Shown: positions 59,571-64,000 of the stretch, piece by piece | Numbering within the stretch: the first letter of the stretch is position 1 | Layout: every line of letters begins with the position of its first letter | NCBI RefSeq assembly: GCF_026342835.1 | Contig: NZ_JAPEMI010000002.1 | Location: 1,674,001-1,738,000, forward strand | From: Streptomyces sp. NBC_00154 | GTDB lineage: Bacteria > Actinomycetota > Actinomycetes > Streptomycetales > Streptomycetaceae | DNA length: 64,000 nt | Reading direction: 5' to 3' | The notes under the pieces: generated by a model | The model's database searches: none | Seen by the model: only the letters and a program-made list of their open reading frames with translations | Told to the model about the DNA's origin: nothing | Position numbers and translations under genes: made by a program

Positions 59571-60496
59571 CGTTCATCGACGAGCACCGGGCCCGCTTCG
59601 GCGGTGTCGAGCCGATCTGCCGCGTGCTCACCGAGCACGATTGCAAGATCGCCCCTTCCACCTACTACGCCCACCACAAGCGGCTGGCCGAGCCGTCCGC
59701 GAGGACCGTGCGCGACGCCGGGCTGAAAGAGAAGATCAAGGAGATCTACGCGTCCAACTACCGCGTCTACGGGGCGAGGAAGATCTGGCGCGAGCTGAAC
59801 CGCCAGGACATCCCGGTGGCCCGCTGCGCGGTCGAGCGGCTGATGCGCGAGCTGAACATCGCCGGCGCGGTGCGCGGCAAGAGGGTCATCACCACGATCC
59901 CGGACGAGAAGGCCGAGCGGGCACCGGACCGCGTCGAGCGCGACTTCGTCGCCGAGGCGCCCAACCGCACCTGGGTCGCGGACTTCACCCACGTGGCGAC
60001 CTGGGCGGGCGTCGTCTACGTCGCCTTCGTCGTGGATACCTTTTCACGTCGCATCGTGGGCTGGTCCGCCTCCACATCGAAGGAGACCCAGCTCGTCCTG
60101 GACGCGCTGGAGATGGCACTGTGGCAACGCGACCGCGACCAACACCCGTATACGCACGGCGAGTTGATCCATCACTCCGATGCCGGGTCGCAATACACGA
60201 GTTTCCGTCTCGCCGAGCACCTGGATGCCGCCGGTCTCGCGGCGAGCATCGGTTCCGTCGGGGACGCACTGGACAACGCCCTGATGGAATCGACCATCGG
60301 TCTCTACAAAACCGAGTTGATCAAGCCGCAACGGCCCTGGAAGACGCTCTCCCAGGTCGAGCTGGCCACCGCCGAATGGGTCGACTGGTACTGCCACCGG
60401 CGCCTCCACGGTGAAATAGGCCACGTCCCGCCCGTCGAGTACGAGAACAACTACTACCTCGCGACCACGAAACCCCAGGTCACAACCGCTATCTGA
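59555..60496 (+). CDS. IS3 OrfB (DDE integrase domain)
   Basis: About 310 residues in the frame -1 to orfA, beginning TLVAFIDEHRARFGGVEPIC; the first ATG-like start is much later, at 59624, so it is made as a fusion by frameshifting. HTH_21-like IKEIYASNYRVYGARKIWREL, then DDE residues in RTWVADFTHVATW, LIHHSDAGSQYTS and NALMESTIGLYKTELI, and the ending YCHRRLHGEIGHVPPVEYE. Complete. Confidence 0.92.
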   Translation, partial: THTLVAFIDEHRARFGGVEPICRVLTEHDCKIAPSTYYAHHKRLAEPSARTVRDAGLKEKIKEIYASNYRVYGARKIWRELNRQDIPVARCAVERLMRELNIAGAVRGKRVITTIPDEKAERAPDRVERDFVAEAPNRTWVADFTHVATWAGVVYVAFVVDTFSRRIVGWSASTSKETQLVLDALEMALWQRDRDQHPYTHGELIHHSDAGSQYTSFRLAEHLDAAGLAASIGSVGDALDNALMESTIGLYKTELIKPQRPWKTLSQVELATAEWVDWYCHRRLHGEIGHVPPVEYENNYYLATTKPQVTTAI

Positions 60497-60524
60497 GCTC
60501 TCTACCGAACCCGGGGCGGTTCAG

Positions 60525-60947
60525 TCAGTCGTTTGGGTGAGGTGATTGGCGGTTGCGGAAGGCCAGAACGTTTGACGCAGGCTGCGCGAGTGCCTCGCGA
60601 AGTAGTTGGTTCTCCAGTGTGAGCTGATTGACGGTTCGGACGAGGGCGGGAACGTCGGCGCGGAGCTGATCGAGTTCTTCGTTCTTGTTGGCGATCGTTT
60701 CCTTGAGTTTCACGATGGTTTTGCGGAGGCGGGCCTCGGCGTCTGGGGTTGCCCCGCGTTCCTTGACCCGTTCGTAGAAGTCGTTCTTGAGATCGAGGTG
60801 TCGCTGGGTAAGTGCGTTTCTCGGAACGTCGGCTTCCTGCGCGAGGGCGACGATCGTGAGGGCGCCGTTGGATGTCTGCGGGGTGCCGTCCAGGATGCGG
60901 TCCATCGCGGCTCGGATGCGCTCGCGTTCGTCGATGGCGGGGGTCAT
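60525..60947 (-). CDS. TnpC-like (DUF6262-type) small recombinase partner
   Basis: 140 residues. N-terminal helix-turn-helix-like part (GALTIVALAQEADVPRNALTQRHLDLK) followed by a coiled coil (RLRKTIVKLKETIANKNEELDQLRADVPALV...). This is the layout of TnpC of Tn554 and relatives, encoded last in recombinase-in-trio operons and thought to guide insertion. ATG overlaps the upstream stop (ATGA). An IS3 element sits 1 base past its stop. Confidence 0.75.
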   Translation of the reverse strand: MTPAIDERERIRAAMDRILDGTPQTSNGALTIVALAQEADVPRNALTQRHLDLKNDFYERVKERGATPDAEARLRKTIVKLKETIANKNEELDQLRADVPALVRTVNQLTLENQLLREALAQPASNVLAFRNRQSPHPND

Positions 60948-63094
60948 GCGGCGGCCTCCTGGCGGGTGATGCGAGTGCGGTCGTGTTCGGTGGCGAAGGA
61001 GCGGAGCTTGTTGGCGTTCGCGCGCAAGCGGTCGCCGACCGGTTGGGGTGCATGGGCGGCACGAACGTCGAGGGTGTTGGCGCGGAGGCGGAGCTGGGCG
61101 GCGTGCTGATCGGTGCGGACGGCGTTCCCGCAGCCTGGAACACACGCGTCGAGTGTGGGGGCGTCCTTGATGCCATCACGGGCGCAGAGGGCCCGATCCT
61201 GCTTGTAGAGGCAGAGCAGGAGGGCGTGCGGATTCTCATAGATGACGGCGCCGTCGCGGGCGAGATACTTGCGTGCTTCTTCGTACTTGCGCACGAAGTC
61301 CGTCTTGACCTCGCGTCCTTCGAACCGCGGTCCGGTAGCGGCCTCGAGCAGGGCTCGCCGGGCAGCGGGCCCTGAGACGCCGCCGCCTTCTTCGAAGTGC
61401 TCGTGGAGCTCGGCAGCCGTCTCTGCGGTCGCCAGGGCGGTCTCCAGGGCTATGACGTTGTGGATGCCGTCGCGGCTGCGTGTGCCGTATCCGCCGGAGA
61501 CGTCGGTGGTCAACGCCGTGCGCATATGGCCGTACTGAATGGCGAGGGCGACCAGGCCGCCGGGCCGTCGCGCGATATGCCAGGCCAGGGACCTGCGAAA
61601 CCGCGCAGTGCCGATCGCGCCGTGCGGGTCAGATGCGATGGCCTCGCCCGGCAGCCCTTGGGCGGCGGCCTCCGTATTCGCCCAGTCCACGAATTCCTCG
61701 ATCCGCGTCCGCAGCGCGCCCGGCTTCAGGGAGCCGGTGCCCTGACGTGCGAAACGCAGGTCGTGGGCGAGGTGGTCGAACAGGAGGCTCCCGGGAGGGA
61801 CCATGCGTTCCAGCACGCGGATAGCGTTGACAACGGGTGTGATGGCCACCCACGGCACTTCGCGTTCGGCGCCGGCGGATGTGTGGTTGCCCTCCTCGTC
61901 GGTGGCGGTCTTCCACTCGTGGCTGTGGATCAGGTGGCGCCCGACTTCACCCCGCTCATCGGGTTGAGGGTCCGGGCAGCACCCGGAGACCATGCCGAGA
62001 GCCTCTTCGGGACGCATGCCCGTCAGGTACGAACACACGATGAAGGCGGCCGTGGCCAGGTGCCTCATCAAGGAGGAGGCTTCGTTGAAGTCGAGGACCT
62101 CTCGCCAGGGCGCCCCGGCGATCCGTCCTGTCACGGGAACATTCAGCGGGCAGGGCCCTGGGCGCTCGGCAGCTGCTTTCGTCAGACCGTGGCGTTCGTT
62201 CAATGTGTCGACCTGCCGGCCGGACGCGCCGGTGATGCCCATGATGTATTGCCGGGCAAGAGCCGGCTTGCCGTGGTGCTCGGTCGAGGGAAGCGCGGCC
62301 TGCGACCTGATCAGTGGGCCGAGATAGGCGTCCAGAGCGGCCTTGCTTTCGGCTGTCGCGGTGTTCGTCTTGGCGATGTTGATGAGACGTGTGGCCTCGT
62401 CCCAGGCGGCGAGGATGTCGTCGGAGAGGTCGTCAATCATGCGGATCGCCCAGACGAGCAGGGGGCCCATCGTCGCCTCGGCCAGTGGCTCCCTCGAGTT
62501 CTCACCGCCGACAACCGTTGCTGCTGGCAGGAAGTCGTCCGCACCGAACTCATCCCATGGTGGGCGCCCGATCCCCGCAGGCCGTGCGCTGAGCTGGTCG
62601 AATGCCCACAGGCGCGTCAACCACCCCAGGACTCGCTGGACGTGTGGGCGACCGCTGCCGGAGTCGCGCAGGTGGTGACCGTAGTCCCTGAGGACCTGGC
62701 CGTCACAGTCTGCGAGGGTGTGTATGCCTCGAGCTTCCAGCCAGATCGTGAGGAGCATCCACTGCTGCACTGCGTCGCCCATGCCTTCGGGCGAGAGGCG
62801 GGATCTCAGACGGACGGCGCGTTCCTTGAGGAAGGTGGGCCGCAGTTCACCATTGATCATCGTCCAGACGGCGAGCCGCATCTCCGCTTCCAATGCGGGC
62901 GAACAGTTTCGCCAGCGGATCGCAGCCAGGCTCGTGCTGGGGTTGCTGATCAGCGGCGCCAGCGGCCAGACGGCAGCGTCGTAGCGGGCGTTGAGGTGAG
63001 CGTGCTGGGCAACGACGCGGTGCGCGGGGACCACGGGAGTGGTGGGGTTGGGCAGAGGCAGCCGGAAACGGTCCGGTTCTGGGGCCGTGCTCAT
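60944..63094 (-). CDS. Large tyrosine recombinase, Tn554 TnpB-like
   Basis: 716 residues. N-terminal SAM-like core-binding region to about 250, then the catalytic domain with Arg in SYLTGMRPEEALGM, the box II region TARFRRSLAWHIARRPGG (Arg/His), AIQYGHMRTAL and the tyrosine in SGGYGTRSRDG. A long C-terminal extension holds CLYKQDRALCARDG and CVPGCGNAVRTDQHA, a Cys/His-rich part known from RIT-type recombinases. It is too large for a phage integrase. Its ATG overlaps the stop of a preceding partial gene and its own stop overlaps the TnpC-like start, so the operon order is first recombinase (lost), this, TnpC. Confidence 0.85.
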   Translation of the reverse strand: MSTAPEPDRFRLPLPNPTTPVVPAHRVVAQHAHLNARYDAAVWPLAPLISNPSTSLAAIRWRNCSPALEAEMRLAVWTMINGELRPTFLKERAVRLRSRLSPEGMGDAVQQWMLLTIWLEARGIHTLADCDGQVLRDYGHHLRDSGSGRPHVQRVLGWLTRLWAFDQLSARPAGIGRPPWDEFGADDFLPAATVVGGENSREPLAEATMGPLLVWAIRMIDDLSDDILAAWDEATRLINIAKTNTATAESKAALDAYLGPLIRSQAALPSTEHHGKPALARQYIMGITGASGRQVDTLNERHGLTKAAAERPGPCPLNVPVTGRIAGAPWREVLDFNEASSLMRHLATAAFIVCSYLTGMRPEEALGMVSGCCPDPQPDERGEVGRHLIHSHEWKTATDEEGNHTSAGAEREVPWVAITPVVNAIRVLERMVPPGSLLFDHLAHDLRFARQGTGSLKPGALRTRIEEFVDWANTEAAAQGLPGEAIASDPHGAIGTARFRRSLAWHIARRPGGLVALAIQYGHMRTALTTDVSGGYGTRSRDGIHNVIALETALATAETAAELHEHFEEGGGVSGPAARRALLEAATGPRFEGREVKTDFVRKYEEARKYLARDGAVIYENPHALLLCLYKQDRALCARDGIKDAPTLDACVPGCGNAVRTDQHAAQLRLRANTLDVRAAHAPQPVGDRLRANANKLRSFATEHDRTRITRQEAAA

Positions 63095-63270
63095 GCGTTG
63101 AGGTCTCCGGTCAGCAAATAGTCGATGAGTTCGCGGTCGGTGGCGGTCACCCGGGCCAGGGCATGGGTCCACCCACCGTCGCCGACGCGGCCTTTGAGGT
63201 CCTCCAGGCGTGCTTGCGCATCGCCCCAGTCCCGTTCCCAGACGGGCGGCTGTCGGCGTACGACCTAAGC
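63091..63270 (-). pseudogene. 3' fragment of the first recombinase gene of the trio
   Basis: Minus strand ends VWERDWGDAQARLEDLKGRV, then GGWTHALARVTATDRELIDYLLTGDLNA, with the stop overlapping the next ATG (ATGA). In RIT operons a tyrosine recombinase of 350-500 residues precedes the large one; only this C-terminal tail is present, and the frame is lost at about 63265. Confidence 0.55.
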
Positions 63271-63372
63271 TCCCCAGTCGCGTACGGACGAACGTCCCCA
63301 GCTATGTCGCGGGCAGGCGCACGTCTGGGGATCCTGGTTGAGATCGTTGGACCAGCCGGAGACACTCGCAGG

Positions 63373-63747
63373 ATGAGTCACAGCGCATCGCCTGGGTCGG
63401 TTGAACGAGGTTGGGACGGGCCGTGGTTTCGGGTTCGCGCGGACGCCTTCGAGGCATCGTTCCTGCCCAGCTCAGGCGAGGACTTGGACCTGGTGTGCAA
63501 CGTCGATCTCTTCGTGGACCTCAAGGACGGCTCCCGGTGGAGCGCGACCGTCTTCACGGTCGCAGAGGTCGAACGCTTGATGCAGACCTGGGCAGGAACC
63601 GACGAGGCTCTCGGCGGCCGCTACTTCTGGGTCTCGGACGGCCTGATCGTCCGGGATCCCGGCATCGACAACATGACCAAGGTGATCGCCGGACTGATCG
63701 AGAACGACGAGTTCTCCGAGATCTTCCAGCGACTCGACGGCGACTGA
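63373..63747 (+). CDS. Hypothetical protein
   Basis: 124 residues, acidic and soluble. FRVRADAFEASFLPSSGEDLDLVCNVDLFVDLKDGSRWSATVFTVAEVERLMQTWAGTDEALGGRYFWVSDGLIVRDPG resembles small Streptomyces proteins of unknown role with a conserved W-S-A-T-V-F-T segment, reminiscent of immunity or defence-associated proteins, though without proof. ATG 63373 was chosen as the first start after a GCAGG sequence; upstream codons overlap the decayed recombinase gene. Confidence 0.6.
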   Translation: MSHSASPGSVERGWDGPWFRVRADAFEASFLPSSGEDLDLVCNVDLFVDLKDGSRWSATVFTVAEVERLMQTWAGTDEALGGRYFWVSDGLIVRDPGIDNMTKVIAGLIENDEFSEIFQRLDGD

Positions 63748-63780
63748 CCAGGTCCCGGCCGAGTGTCACGACGTGGCCGG

Positions 63781-64000
63781 TCAGGCCACGTCTGTGTCGC
63801 GCTCGATGGCCTTGAGCCGGTTCTTGAGCCGGTAGCTTGGTCCGTTGATGGAGAGCACGTCGCAGTGATGCAGGAGCCGGTCGAGAATGGCGGTGGCGAG
63901 GACCTCGTCGCCGAACACCTGTCCCCATTCGCTGAAGGTCTTGTTCGAGGTCAGGATGATCGAGCCTTTCTCATACCGTTTTGAGATGACCTGGAAGACG
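63781..64000 (-). CDS. istB: IstB, C-terminal part (IS21 element running off the window)
   Basis: Minus strand: VFQVISKRYEKGSIILTSNKTFSEWGQVF, then DEVLATAILDRLLHHCDVLSINGPSYRLKNRL and the stop TGA (63783-63781). This is the sensor and lid part of an IstB ATPase, different in sequence from the IstB at 20740. Walker A and B would lie beyond the window edge. Confidence 0.9.
   Translation of the reverse strand, partial: VFQVISKRYEKGSIILTSNKTFSEWGQVFGDEVLATAILDRLLHHCDVLSINGPSYRLKNRLKAIERDTDVA

Larger units (their letters stand above)
59194..60523 (+). mobile_element. Complete IS3-family insertion sequence
   Basis: 1330 bp. Terminal repeats TGAACCGCCCCGGTTCG (59194) and CGAACCCGGGGCGGTTCA (to 60523), flanked by the direct repeat GTC (59191-59193, 60524-60526). 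It carries orfA and orfB in the classic -1 frame arrangement. The right end sits 1 base from the stop codon of the TnpC-like gene. Confidence 0.93.

Noticed and set aside
1..64000. CRISPR array
   Set aside because: No regularly spaced short direct repeats with unique spacers and no cas genes were seen.

Overview
The window is high-GC DNA with the codon use, GTG starts and gene families of a Streptomyces-type actinomycete. Examples are SpoIIE-type phosphatases, a LAL regulator, F420-type LLM oxidoreductase, DyP peroxidase and actinobacterial TnpB-related proteins. So many complete, partial and nested insertion sequences lie here that it looks like an accessory region, such as a chromosome arm, an integrated element or a large linear plasmid. 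No essential housekeeping gene and no intact tRNA gene was seen.

Layout. 1-6.4 kb: end of a regulator-like gene, divergent azoreductase/nitroreductase genes, a broken SDR gene, secreted PI-PLC and EEP phosphodiesterases in divergent orientation, and an APH-like phosphotransferase. 6.8-11.3 kb: a nitronate monooxygenase gene interrupted by a TnpB-type element and by an IS1380 element; removing both restores the frame, except for one deletion in a G run. 11.7-16.5 kb: an intact D-glucarate catabolism cluster (IclR regulator divergent from kdgD, glucarate dehydratase and an MFS transporter). 16.9-18.8 kb: an AhpD-like protein, an IS982 remnant, and a TetR-PH-domain operon. 18.9-22.5 kb: an IS21 element with a 7-bp target duplication that carries a tautomerase gene, sitting beside an FtsX-like permease pseudogene. 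23.5-31.9 kb: Rieske lipoprotein, truncated TnpB, BASS transporter, deacetylase remnant, and an ABC transporter/two-component operon next to a COG4705 membrane protein. 33-41 kb: LAL regulator, AlsS-like acetolactate synthase, SpoIIE-type phosphatase with an IS-derived tail, secreted alpha/beta hydrolase. 41.3-45.3 kb: IS200/IS605 (tnpA and tnpB), IS30 and IS5 elements side by side. 45.4-50.2 kb: GAP-family membrane protein and a three-gene hydroperoxide cluster (barrel-like protein, DyP peroxidase, catalase-family protein). 50.2-52.8 kb: a transposase pseudogene, an LLM oxidoreductase and a coiled-coil/winged-helix protein between long inverted repeats. 53-58 kb: a PAS-GAF-PP2C-HATPase phosphatase, a lipoprotein between short inverted repeats, and a tRNA 3' half with terminator that looks like an attachment site. 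58.9-64 kb: IS110 remnant, complete IS3 element, a Tn554/RIT-like recombinase operon, and an IstB fragment at the edge.

The best candidates for something new are (i) the TnpB element family, with one full copy, one 366-bp derivative and one stray left end. Its two right ends share a hairpin whose stem changes are compensatory, so it is a candidate omega-RNA element, and its nuclease lacks the usual zinc ribbon. (ii) Two IS-like units carry metabolic enzyme genes between their repeats: tautomerase in an IS21, and an LLM oxidoreductase in a second unit. All family names come from reading motifs; no database search was possible.
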